DNA of 64,000 nucleotides, taken from assembly GCF_900143275.1 (NCBI RefSeq), contig NZ_FSRO01000001.1, positions 930,001 to 994,000 of the forward strand, in the 5' to 3' direction. This DNA comes from Nitrosomonas cryotolerans ATCC 49181. Its GTDB lineage: Bacteria > Pseudomonadota > Gammaproteobacteria > Burkholderiales > Nitrosomonadaceae. This document shows, one piece after another, positions 1 to 8,900 of the stretch. Made by a program: the position numbers and the translations under genes. The notes below the pieces were generated by a model. That model did not search any database. It was not told the DNA's origin and saw only the letters and a list, made by a program, of their open reading frames with translations. Each line of letters opens with the position of its first letter. The stretch's first letter is position 1.

Positions 1-103
1 AGCCAAGCCGGGTGTGTATGGTTTCATCGGTCTTCACCTGACTGGCTATGTCAGCTGGTGACTTATCCATACGGGTTTCTGTTTCATTAGCCAAAAGCTT
101 CAT
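1..103 (-). CDS. HlyD-family type I secretion adaptor (5' fragment)
   Basis: This is the first 34 codons of a gene that runs off the left edge. The ATG is at 103-101 with an AGGAA ribosome site about 5 bases upstream. The visible peptide is a short polar cytoplasmic stretch ending in TIHTRLG, which is how many membrane fusion proteins of type I secretion begin just before their single membrane helix. It starts 71 bases after the stop of the PrtD-like ABC transporter on the same strand, the usual order (ABC protein, then adaptor). The family assignment is inferred mainly from position, because no HlyD domain is visible in this fragment. Confidence 0.6.
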   Translation of the reverse strand, partial: MKLLANETETRMDKSPADIASQVKTDETIHTRLG

Positions 104-174
104 GATCATTCCTGTTCGATTACCCGCACTGTTTCAATTCATGTTGGCCGTGCAGGGCGGTTGTATATCAATAT

Positions 175-1956
175 TTACGGGGTTTTCTGGCCAGCTATAT
201 TTACGGTTTGAATGGCCTGCTGCTGCGTTGTTTCTTTTTTAGCGGCTTGTTTTTCCTGAAGAGCCTGCTGTTGTTGTTTCGCTAATGCGGCTAATACCTG
301 ATCGCTGGGGCCAAACATCTGCGCCATGCCCTCTCGCAACAATAACAGTTTGCTGGTGACGCTAATGATGTTGGTTCGATGCGTAATTAATATAATGGTT
401 TTGCCGTGTTGGCGTAACTCCACAATGGCTGCCAGGAGCGCTTGTTCGCCGACATCGTCCAAATTTGAATTGGGTTCGTCCAATACGATCAATGACGGAT
501 CGCCATATAGGGCACGGGCCAGTCCGATACGCTGTTTTTGTCCACCGGAGAGTCCTGCGCCGCCATCGCCCAGCACCGTGTCATAACCTTTGGGCATATT
601 CAGAATCATTTGATGTACGCCGGCTAGCTGGGATGCCTGAATGGTTTTTTCTGAATCAATCTCACCAAAACGGGCAATATTCTCTGTAATTGTGCCACTG
701 AATAATTCGATATCCTGCGGGAGATAGCCAACGTGTGGTCCTAATTCATCCTTGTTCCACATATAGATATCAGCGCCATCCAGGCGCACCTTGCCATTTG
801 CAGCGGGCCATACGCCGACCAGTAAGCGTGCCAGTGTTGATTTCCCGGATCCACTGGGACCGATGATGCCCAATACGTCACCTGGGGCCAGTGAGAAATT
901 GAGTCCCTTGATGACCGGCACCGAAACACCGGGTGGTGCCGCGGTTACATTCTCAACTGAAATAGCCCCCTTTGGCTTGGGCAATGTCATTCCGGGCTCA
1001 CGGGCAGGATTGTCTTCCAGTAGTTGGGTCAGGCGCTCATAAGCGCTGCGCGTACTGCCAAGTTGTTTCCATGTGCTGATCAGTTGCTGTACGGGTGCCA
1101 GTGCCTTGCCCATCAGAATGGAAGCGGCAATCATCATGCCGGGTGAAATGATGTCATCCAGAACCAATAAAGCGCCCAGTCCCAGCACAAGGGATTGTAA
1201 CGAAACCGAAGTGAATTTTGTAATGGCGCCAACAATGCCGGCTTTTTCACTCGCATCGGCCTGAAGGTTCAGGAAGCGACTGTGTAATTGATACCAGCGT
1301 GTTTGCAGATTGGGCAACATTCCCATGGCTTCAATGACTTCGGCATTACGTAAATTGTTAGTGGCCAGTGTCGTTGATGCAACGGCCATCGAACTGGCTT
1401 CTGTCAAAGGCTTATGTGAGATTTTTTCGTTGACGTAAGCAAGTGTGATCAAAATGGCTGTGCCGCATAAAGCAAAAGTGCCCAGCCAGGGATGAAACAT
1501 GAAGATGACTAGCAGATAAATGGGAAACCAGGGAGCATCAAAGAAAGCAAACAGTGCATTTCCGGTAAGGAATTGGCGTAAATTGGTTAAATCCTTTAAT
1601 GCCTGTCCCGCATTACCCCCGCCTCGTTTCAGGCTTTCTTCAAAAGCGGCGGTATAAACCCGTTTATTCAGTTTGACATCGAGCTGTGCCCCGATACGAA
1701 TGAGCACGAAGCTACGCACAAATTCCAGCGCACCCATGAAAATATAAGCGCCCAGCATGATCAGTGTCAGCATCAGCAGGGTCATTTCATTGCGGCTGGT
1801 TATGACGCTGTCATACAATTGCAGCATATAGATGGCAGGCATGAGCATCAGCATGTTAATCACCGCGCTGAAAACGCCGACTGTGCGAAAAGCATGTTTA
1901 AAGCTGGTTAACGTCTGCGCAATTTCATTTTTAGGAATTTTAAATTTCGATTTCAT
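175..1956 (-). CDS. Type I secretion system permease/ATPase (PrtD/HlyB-like)
   Basis: Inner-membrane ABC exporter that would drive one-step secretion of an RTX-type protein through an adaptor and an outer-membrane channel. The N-terminal half is an ABC transmembrane domain with the conserved opening LMLMPAIYMLQLYDSV. The C-terminal half is a complete ATPase: Walker A GPSGSGKST, Q-loop LPQDIELF, signature LSGGQKQR, Walker B LIVLDEP and H-loop ITHR. A lysine- and glutamine-rich tail follows. The ATG at 1956 gives 593 residues; an in-frame TTG at 1995 would add 13, and neither has a convincing ribosome site. The likely cargo is the S-layer-type protein at 15150, which lacks cysteine and has RTX-like repeats. 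The outer-membrane partner is not in the window. Confidence 0.9.
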   Translation of the reverse strand: MKSKFKIPKNEIAQTLTSFKHAFRTVGVFSAVINMLMLMPAIYMLQLYDSVITSRNEMTLLMLTLIMLGAYIFMGALEFVRSFVLIRIGAQLDVKLNKRVYTAAFEESLKRGGGNAGQALKDLTNLRQFLTGNALFAFFDAPWFPIYLLVIFMFHPWLGTFALCGTAILITLAYVNEKISHKPLTEASSMAVASTTLATNNLRNAEVIEAMGMLPNLQTRWYQLHSRFLNLQADASEKAGIVGAITKFTSVSLQSLVLGLGALLVLDDIISPGMMIAASILMGKALAPVQQLISTWKQLGSTRSAYERLTQLLEDNPAREPGMTLPKPKGAISVENVTAAPPGVSVPVIKGLNFSLAPGDVLGIIGPSGSGKSTLARLLVGVWPAANGKVRLDGADIYMWNKDELGPHVGYLPQDIELFSGTITENIARFGEIDSEKTIQASQLAGVHQMILNMPKGYDTVLGDGGAGLSGGQKQRIGLARALYGDPSLIVLDEPNSNLDDVGEQALLAAIVELRQHGKTIILITHRTNIISVTSKLLLLREGMAQMFGPSDQVLAALAKQQQQALQEKQAAKKETTQQQAIQTVNIAGQKTP

Positions 1957-2066
1957 CTGGAAGAATAGTGGGTTGCTGAATGTGGAGACAAGCAATTCCT
2001 GAAAATAAGTTTGAGCAGAGGATACATCAGAATGTGATGTGTGTCACATATTTACTTGCATCCTGA

Positions 2067-2861
2067 TTAATTTTCAGGCTTTTCCGGGCTTTTTACCAGC
2101 TTCTTTAATGCTTCCGGATTTACAATAATCAGACGGTGTGCATCCTTGCGAATAATGCCTTGATGTGCCAACGCCAGCAATGTTCTGGTGACCGTTTCAC
2201 GACTGGTGTTGATCATGTTTGCAATTTCCTGATGAGTGGGCAGATTTTCTACTGATTCCTGTTTTTCAGTAGTCTTCTGTTTCATGAGCACCAGGAAACC
2301 GAGAATACGTTTGGCTGTATTATTAATACTGAGCAAAGCACGGAATTTATGATCGCGCTGTACTTTTTTTGCCAGATGAGACTGAATCTGGTGGGCGACC
2401 GAAGGTGAATGCGTGAAGAGGTGCAACGCTATTTTCCCGGGTAGAAAGGCGACCAATGCCTTGCTTAAAGCCACGACCGAGGCCGTATATGATGATTGAT
2501 TAATCAGTGCGGTTTCGCCAAAAAAATCACCGGGTGACAATAGACTTAATCCGATAGCTCTTCCTTCATCGGTTAATTCAATGGCCTGCAGTCTGCCCGA
2601 TAACAGAAATAACAGATTGTCACCTTGGGCATCTTTTTTGATAATCATTTCTCGCCGTGCATAATATCGAAGACTCAATTCCTTTTTAATCTGATTCATT
2701 TCGTCGGGAGACAATTTTTCCAGTAGTGGAATATGACGCAGATTAATCGTGATATTTACTTTATTTCCGGCCTGCACGGGAATAACCGACTTATCCTGTG
2801 ATGGGGGTGATGTCGCGTCATTCCCCATCGAAACGAGTAATTTTTTATCCTGTTCTGTCAT
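2067..2861 (-). CDS. Crp/Fnr-family transcriptional regulator
   Basis: 264 residues. An N-terminal cyclic-nucleotide-binding-type beta barrel (about 45-165, with the turn LSPGDFFGETALI) is followed by a Crp-type winged helix (about 180-250, recognition region HQEIANMINTSRETVTRTL). The HTH is of the type that reads Crp/Fnr-like palindromes. No cysteine cluster for an Fnr-type iron-sulfur centre is present in the N-terminus, so the signal is unknown. The ATG shares one base with the stop of the upstream epimerase-like gene (TGATG), indicating translational coupling. It sits between the glycan genes and the type I exporter, so control of surface-layer export is plausible but is inference. Confidence 0.88.
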   Translation of the reverse strand: MTEQDKKLLVSMGNDATSPPSQDKSVIPVQAGNKVNITINLRHIPLLEKLSPDEMNQIKKELSLRYYARREMIIKKDAQGDNLLFLLSGRLQAIELTDEGRAIGLSLLSPGDFFGETALINQSSYTASVVALSKALVAFLPGKIALHLFTHSPSVAHQIQSHLAKKVQRDHKFRALLSINNTAKRILGFLVLMKQKTTEKQESVENLPTHQEIANMINTSRETVTRTLLALAHQGIIRKDAHRLIIVNPEALKKLVKSPEKPEN

Positions 2862-3748
2862 CAGCTTCTGGTGATCAGCTCTTTGATCGTGAGATTAAGT
2901 GGTCGGGGGGAAAAATGCAGATCTCGTCTCGTATCAGAATCATCAAACACCAGATCGGTATTCATTCTCTCTGCCATTGCGGGTGTCCAATGTCGATAGC
3001 GGGGTAACCAGCGTAACCCTTTTATTGCCAGTTGAAAGAAATAAGGGGACACAGTCAATAGACGGGGGCGTTGGCCCAATGCAGTAAAGATCCGCTGCAC
3101 CATGTCGCGATAACTGAGCTTTTCCAAGCCTGTAAGATTATAAGCCCGATTGCTCACATGGTGCGCAGTGAGTGCTGCTAAACAGGCTGCCGCCACGTCT
3201 TCGGCATGGATGGGCTGACGTAATCCGTGAGCGGTTCCCAGCAACGGGAAAAAACCAAAACGACGAATAAAACGGGCTATTTCGGTGATATTTTTATCAC
3301 GTCCATAACCATAAATCAGTGTGGGGCGTAGAATGATCCATTCTATCTCATTGGCAGCCGCCCAGCTGCTAAGCTGCGTTTCATTATCTGCCAGGCGCTG
3401 CGCTATTGCCTGTTCGCCTGGATCAGGAGAATTATTTTTGGTAAAACGACTGGTAGATGACAATACGATAATGCGTCGTGCACCGTGCGCGAGTAATAGA
3501 CTGAAATAGGCTGGTAATATCCAAATTGGCGCGATACAAAGCCACATGGCGATTTTCTTGTGCGGGCCAGAATGAGCCCTGATTTGAGCAGGACTATCCA
3601 GTTGTCGCCAGCTAATTTGAGCATGGGATTGTGTAACCGGACGGCGCGAAAAAGCGGTCACCCGCCATTTATCTTGTGCCAATTGACGCAATAAGCATTC
3701 GCCCACCAGACTCGTGGCACCGAGTACGCCTGCCTGCCGTTCAAGCAT
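2861..3748 (-). CDS. NAD(P)-dependent epimerase/dehydratase-like (extended SDR) protein
   Basis: Rossmann-fold protein with an N-terminal nucleotide-binding loop (GVLGATSLVGECLL) and an SDR-like body including IILRPTLIYGYGRDKN, where the YGYGRDK segment resembles the catalytic Y-x-x-x-K region. It may act on a nucleotide sugar or, like some atypical SDRs, only bind NAD(P); the substrate cannot be told. The ATG at 3748 gives 295 residues and overlaps the glycosyltransferase stop by 8 bases (ATG followed by TGA). An upstream in-frame ATG at 3787 would add 13 residues. It lies between a GT2 enzyme and the Crp-like regulator in the same train. Confidence 0.8.
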   Translation of the reverse strand: MLERQAGVLGATSLVGECLLRQLAQDKWRVTAFSRRPVTQSHAQISWRQLDSPAQIRAHSGPHKKIAMWLCIAPIWILPAYFSLLLAHGARRIIVLSSTSRFTKNNSPDPGEQAIAQRLADNETQLSSWAAANEIEWIILRPTLIYGYGRDKNITEIARFIRRFGFFPLLGTAHGLRQPIHAEDVAAACLAALTAHHVSNRAYNLTGLEKLSYRDMVQRIFTALGQRPRLLTVSPYFFQLAIKGLRWLPRYRHWTPAMAERMNTDLVFDDSDTRRDLHFSPRPLNLTIKELITRS

Positions 3749-4682
3749 GTTTTGTTCTGAGCTGCTGATAGAGGTGTCGAACGCCATAAAGCAGGACCAG
3801 GCCGCCGAAGCGCAGCCATATACCCCATGCGACTAGCCACATTAATAATCCGGGGTATTGATGACGGAAGAATTTCTGGTAAAAGCGCAACATGCCCTTG
3901 TGTTTGTGCCAGGCAACAAAAAACGGACGTGTGCGACTACAGGTACCCTGATAATGCAAGGCGGGCGCATCGGGTACAAAGTAGATCTTCCAGTTCTTTT
4001 GTCTGAAACGCATGCACCAATCGAGATCCTCACAATGAAGAAAATAATGCTCATCCCAGAGGCCGATTTCCCTGATGGTGGTCTGTCGTGTCAGCATCAA
4101 TGCGCCCGAAATGGCTTCTACTTCAATGGGTGTGCGAGGCAGGGACTGTTGATGTAAATGAAAGTCAGGAAACAGACGCGGCCAATATTTCCCCAAACGG
4201 TATAAACCAAAGGCACGTACGAAAGAACGCCACGGTGTTGGAATCGCGCGCCGTCCGCCACCCTGTTCGGTGCCATCCGGATTGATGAGTCTTCCACCTG
4301 TCATACCGATGCATGGGTCGGATTCAAGCACGCGAAGCAGGTGCTTGAGTGTGTTTTCTGCAAGGATGCAATCCGGATTAAGGAACAAAATATAAGGCGC
4401 CGTGGCTACGTGCAATCCTTGATTGCAGCCCGCAGCAAAACCAGCGTTATGAGTATTGCGGATCACTGTCAGGCGGCTTTCTGCAGAAAAATGGCTGCTT
4501 AATGCAGCCAGGCTTGCATCGGACGATGCATTATCAACAACGATGATCTGAGCGGCTTGTCTGAGTGCAGCTTGAATGCAGGTAATTAATAACAGCCCGG
4601 CATTATGATTGACGATCACAACGGATACGGGCAAGTAAGCTTGCTTTTCAGTATTGAAGCAGTTTTTCCATGTAATACGCAT
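3741..4682 (-). CDS. Family 2 glycosyltransferase (rhamnosyltransferase-like)
   Basis: GT-A fold enzyme that would add a sugar from a nucleotide donor to a surface glycan at the cytoplasmic membrane face. Visible are the N-terminal strand PVSVVIVNHNAG, the VVDNASSDAS loop, the NAGFAAGCNQG motif, the metal-binding LNPDC turn and the acceptor-side motif HCEDLDWCMRF. The C-terminus has a hydrophobic stretch (LLMWLVAWGIWLRFGGLVLL) that may attach to the membrane. The ATG at 4682 is chosen over a TTG at 4691. It resembles WbbL-type rhamnosyltransferases in motif order, but the sugar cannot be read from sequence. A 143-base gap separates it from the preceding glycosyltransferase. Confidence 0.88.
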   Translation of the reverse strand: MRITWKNCFNTEKQAYLPVSVVIVNHNAGLLLITCIQAALRQAAQIIVVDNASSDASLAALSSHFSAESRLTVIRNTHNAGFAAGCNQGLHVATAPYILFLNPDCILAENTLKHLLRVLESDPCIGMTGGRLINPDGTEQGGGRRAIPTPWRSFVRAFGLYRLGKYWPRLFPDFHLHQQSLPRTPIEVEAISGALMLTRQTTIREIGLWDEHYFLHCEDLDWCMRFRQKNWKIYFVPDAPALHYQGTCSRTRPFFVAWHKHKGMLRFYQKFFRHQYPGLLMWLVAWGIWLRFGGLVLLYGVRHLYQQLRTKHA

Positions 4683-4825
4683 AACAGGCAAATATTCCAG
4701 ATATATCGTGCTGAATTGGACAAGATATCAGACTGTTTGTTTTTATCCAATAATCATGTCTATTCCTGCTGTCAGAAGAAAAGCCTGCCGCGATTGCTTT
4801 TCCATGAAGTTACCTATTTTGGAAG

Positions 4826-5833
4826 CTAAGGCACTCGGTCTTCTGTGTGTGTGCGTTTTTTAGCCGTTGTCAGAAAACCGCGGGGTAGCCAGGACATCAT
4901 GCGTAGCAGATCAAGGCAGGAGCAGACCCGCTGGCGCTGATTTTTTTTGCGTTGTGCCAATCGAGGGCCTAACTGTCTGAGTGCATCCCATTTCGCCCGG
5001 GCATAGAGACTGAGGTGGCCGGAAGTAGCAAAAGACAGCCCCATATAAAGCGTCATAACCAAATGAATCGGCAGTAGAAGAAACATCAGCGGTGTCGGCA
5101 CATTCTTGATAAAAGTCCAGGTAAGATTGCGGTGTCCGTGATAGATGGAGAAATCACTCGATCGGCCGGTAATGCCGGAACCCACATGATGTACCCTGGC
5201 ATCGGGCAATAACAGGCTGGTTCCGCCTGCCAAACGCAAACGGAAGCCCAGATCGACATCTTCGGAATAAGCAAAATAGGTTTCATCAAAGCCGTCTAGT
5301 TGGCGAAAAGTGGCAGTGCGATACAAGGCTGCGGCGGCGCAAGCCGAGAAGATCTCGATGGGTTTTTCGGGAATGGCTGAGTGCTGCGCGCCATGACTAC
5401 AGCGCCAATGAAGCCCGGAGACATGATAAGTATCACCGATTCCATCCAGTTGTGCCGGGTGGTTGGCGTCAATTAAGGTACACGCAAAGCAGTCGACATC
5501 GGGTATCCGTAGGATGCTATCCGCGATTATCTGAAGACATTCTGGTTCAGGATAAGCGTCCGGGTTGAGTAAAAATACCCAGTCGCTCTGAATATGGTGC
5601 GCGATGGCGAGGTTATTTGCGGCCGCAAAACCGATATTATGCTGCAGACGCACCAGGCGACAGGGAAAGGGCGCATTAGTGGCAATGCGCCAGGATTCAT
5701 CCGCACTATGATTGTCGATGATGACGACCTCAAAATGCGAGTAGGTTTGTTTTGATAACGCGGTGATTACATTGGCGAGCATGATGCCGGCGTTATAGTT
5801 GACGATGACAATTGAGAAAAAAGGATGTGTCAT
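4826..5833 (-). CDS. Family 2 glycosyltransferase
   Basis: 335 residues with the same GT2 layout as its downstream neighbour: FFSIVIVNYNAG, VVIIDNHSADES, HNIGFAAANNLA, the metal site LLNPDAYPEPE and the late acidic motif AYSEDVDLGFRLR. A hydrophobic segment (PTPLMFLLLPIHLVMTLYMG) near residue 250 suggests membrane association. The ATG at 5833 has only a poor ribosome site. It probably works on the same surface glycan as the adjacent glycosyltransferase and the 1545-residue enzyme. Donor and linkage are unknown. Confidence 0.88.
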   Translation of the reverse strand: MTHPFFSIVIVNYNAGIMLANVITALSKQTYSHFEVVIIDNHSADESWRIATNAPFPCRLVRLQHNIGFAAANNLAIAHHIQSDWVFLLNPDAYPEPECLQIIADSILRIPDVDCFACTLIDANHPAQLDGIGDTYHVSGLHWRCSHGAQHSAIPEKPIEIFSACAAAALYRTATFRQLDGFDETYFAYSEDVDLGFRLRLAGGTSLLLPDARVHHVGSGITGRSSDFSIYHGHRNLTWTFIKNVPTPLMFLLLPIHLVMTLYMGLSFATSGHLSLYARAKWDALRQLGPRLAQRKKNQRQRVCSCLDLLRMMSWLPRGFLTTAKKRTHTEDRVP

Positions 5834-5908
5834 AAATACGCGCGCTATCGCTATAAGAAACAGAAAAAAGAGGGCTTGCTGTGATTACATTGCTTGTGTT
5901 ATTGCCAA

Positions 5909-8900
5909 TTAACTCACCAGGCCGCGACCGCAATAATAGTCATCCAGCGTTAATGCACCCAGAATGTTCTGTTCCGATTGAGAAGGATGCTCGATAAATG
6001 CTTCAAACAATGTGTTCGCAACATCGGGTGGAACCTCAAAATCGTGGAGTAGCTTATCCCTGACGGCAATAGACTGATCTACAAAATCCATGATGCCGCG
6101 TCGTATTTCTGCACGCGTGGCCATCGCTTGATGTTCTGCATCGCTTAAATGGCGAAATTCAGGAATAATTTTGTCAGTGTTTTCTAACCGGTAGCAAATG
6201 ATTTGTGCATCATCCGCACTGAGTAGCTTCTCCAGCGAAAAACTTTGTTTGAGTATGGTCGGCGGCTGTTCGAAAGCATTAACGTAATGACCGAAGCAGC
6301 CTTGTGCAATAACGTTATATTGTGTGGCTATCGTCTGTGCACGTTCTTCTGTCACCAGATAATAGCCGTGTATGGCCTTATTCATTAAACGGTTGAGACG
6401 CCCCTGGATGGTCGCTGCGTATCCAATGTCGACAATTGCCGGTGCGCTGATTGTATTGAGACCCAGCTGCTGTAAATAAGCGAGCAGGCCGGGGCGTTCC
6501 GCCTGTGCCTGGGCCAGAATACGTGCTTCGAGCGCCCCTAAGACCGGTACAAGATGGTGAATATCCTGATCTTCAACGGTGACCAGTTTATGCTCTGGCC
6601 AAAGTTTTTGCTGCGCCAGTTCCGCGCATTCCGCGTGTGATAGGGTCACCCCATAACGCTCGTGTATAAATTCGGATAAAGAATTGGGGAAATACCGAAC
6701 GCGCGCAATTTCAAGGATATCATCCAGATTCGAGATCATGGGAACCGTGACGGTACGCCGTGAGAGCACAAGATAATCCGATGCAATGGCCTGAGTATCG
6801 TTAGCGACCCAGCGATCGTAAACCAGTTTAAGTATCTGTCCTTCGCGTGCGAGAAAATACAGGCATTGCATGCCATCGGCTGATGCTTTGGCCGCCAGCC
6901 ATTGAACAAAAGAGAGAACCAATGGTCCGGCGACAGTATATCCGATTGCCCAGGGTGTGGCGGGAACGAGATCCGCTGGATCAAAGCGAGGGAAGAATAA
7001 GGGTTGAAAATTGGCTTGTACAATCATGCCCAAAGTGAGCTGTGTATTCAGATGATCTTGATGTAATGCGCGCTCGATTAATGGGCTTAAGCGAGGAATG
7101 GCGCGCGCCAGTTCAACCGGCCGGAGTACATGCCATATGCGCATTCCGATATCGTAGGGTATCTGCACATCCGAGTGTTCATTGTCGCCGATAACCAGAA
7201 TCTCATCCGGCGCTACCTGTTCCTGAGTGAGAATATGTTGATAAAGATCACCGGTATCCTTGCGCAGGCCCGTATCTGAGGAAAGATAGAAAGTGCGCCA
7301 GCCGGTAATAGCATGGTTGTTTAGCATAGTTTCTATCGTTGATCTGGGTAGATACATATCACTGGCGAGTATGACCTGTTTATCCAGTTGCAGCGCGAGA
7401 TTGAATAATGCAATGACTTCTGGCCTTGGCATGACGGCTTCCAGCTCGATCGTTTCCTCAAGATGGCGTAATTGCGCTATCGTTTCGGCGGGCAATTCAG
7501 AGAGAATCGACAGCTCCTTAAAAATCGCATCCAGACCAATATCCCGGCCGGCCTTTTGACGGGCATGGGCCTCCGCTGTCGCGCGCCATTTAAGATACAG
7601 TTTGCCGGATGTCTCGTCTGCGTGTCGCGCAATAATCGATTTAATATCTTCTGGGTTGAGTAGCGGGCGAATGAGGAGCGTGTCGAAAATATCGAAGACA
7701 ACGACGCGTAAGGTTGGATCGGCCAGCATGGTCTGAATATGGTCCTGCCGGCGGGCCAGATATTGTTCAAAGCGCCATCGGGACCAGCTATCTGACTGGA
7801 CATCCCGAAGTATCAGTGAGTTGTATCCTGCGTGTCTGCTGACCAGAACCAGCAGGCGTTCTAAGCAATGCGCCAGGGTTGCATCAGTCTGACCGGCCTC
7901 CTCTGGGAAGTCTTCTATTTTTATACCCGCCTTGAACAGCGGTTGTAGCGCTTCCGAACGGGCCCAGAACATGGATCCTGCCGGATAATCGAAATAACCT
8001 GCAGGAATAGGGGTGATGCCCAGGCGCTGGCACCAGGCTCGTCCCAGCGCACGGTTTGAGAGCCAAGTAGAAGCGGAATAGGGCAAACCCGAGAAATTCT
8101 GAGGATACACCAGTCCTATCTTATCTTCATGTGTCAGCAGCGTAAAAATCTTCCGAATCTGTGTTTCACTGCCGAACAGATTTGACAGCAAGTATTCTCG
8201 CCAGCCATTAGTAGCCCCTTGATTATAAAGTGATTTTTTGCTATGAATATGTGCGATATAATCATACTGCTGTAATGCTTCACCCAAAGTAGAGAAAAAT
8301 GGTGCGATATCACGCCCGCGATTGGCCACAATGGTCACCCGCAGTGCTCTTAATCGTGGCAAACCGGAAAAGGTTTTTCGGCACAGATTATCGGTTTTTT
8401 CATCCGGCACGGAGACAAACAAATCATAAGGGAATGGCATATGGTGTAGCAACTTTGCAAGTTCCGTTGCCAAATCAGCATAGAAAATATGGGCATGGAT
8501 GGCAATATTTCCCGCTGGTGCCTGTGCCAGGGGCATAACATTCGCCAGATCAATCATGCCGGTCAGCTGACCTTCCGGTGTTGCCAGGAATTGTGCGGCT
8601 GAATTGTGTGCGCCTGTACGCCAGCTCTCATAGTGCGGCATACCCGTAAAAAGAGGACCGGCTGTTCGATAGGCGCAGGTGAGCAAGCGATTGCGCCAGC
8701 GTGCAGGCAGATACCAATAGAGTGCCTTTAAAAATGGTTTAAATCGGCGTTGCACTCCGGTGAATGCTTCGCGATGCTGCCCGCGCACGATGCGTGCTAA
8801 AAACCGTAAAGGAGCCGATATTCGCCAGGATGTTGAATGTACGAGATCATCTATCGTTGCACGTAGTGACTTTTCCCGCGTCCGACTGGCGCTGATATCA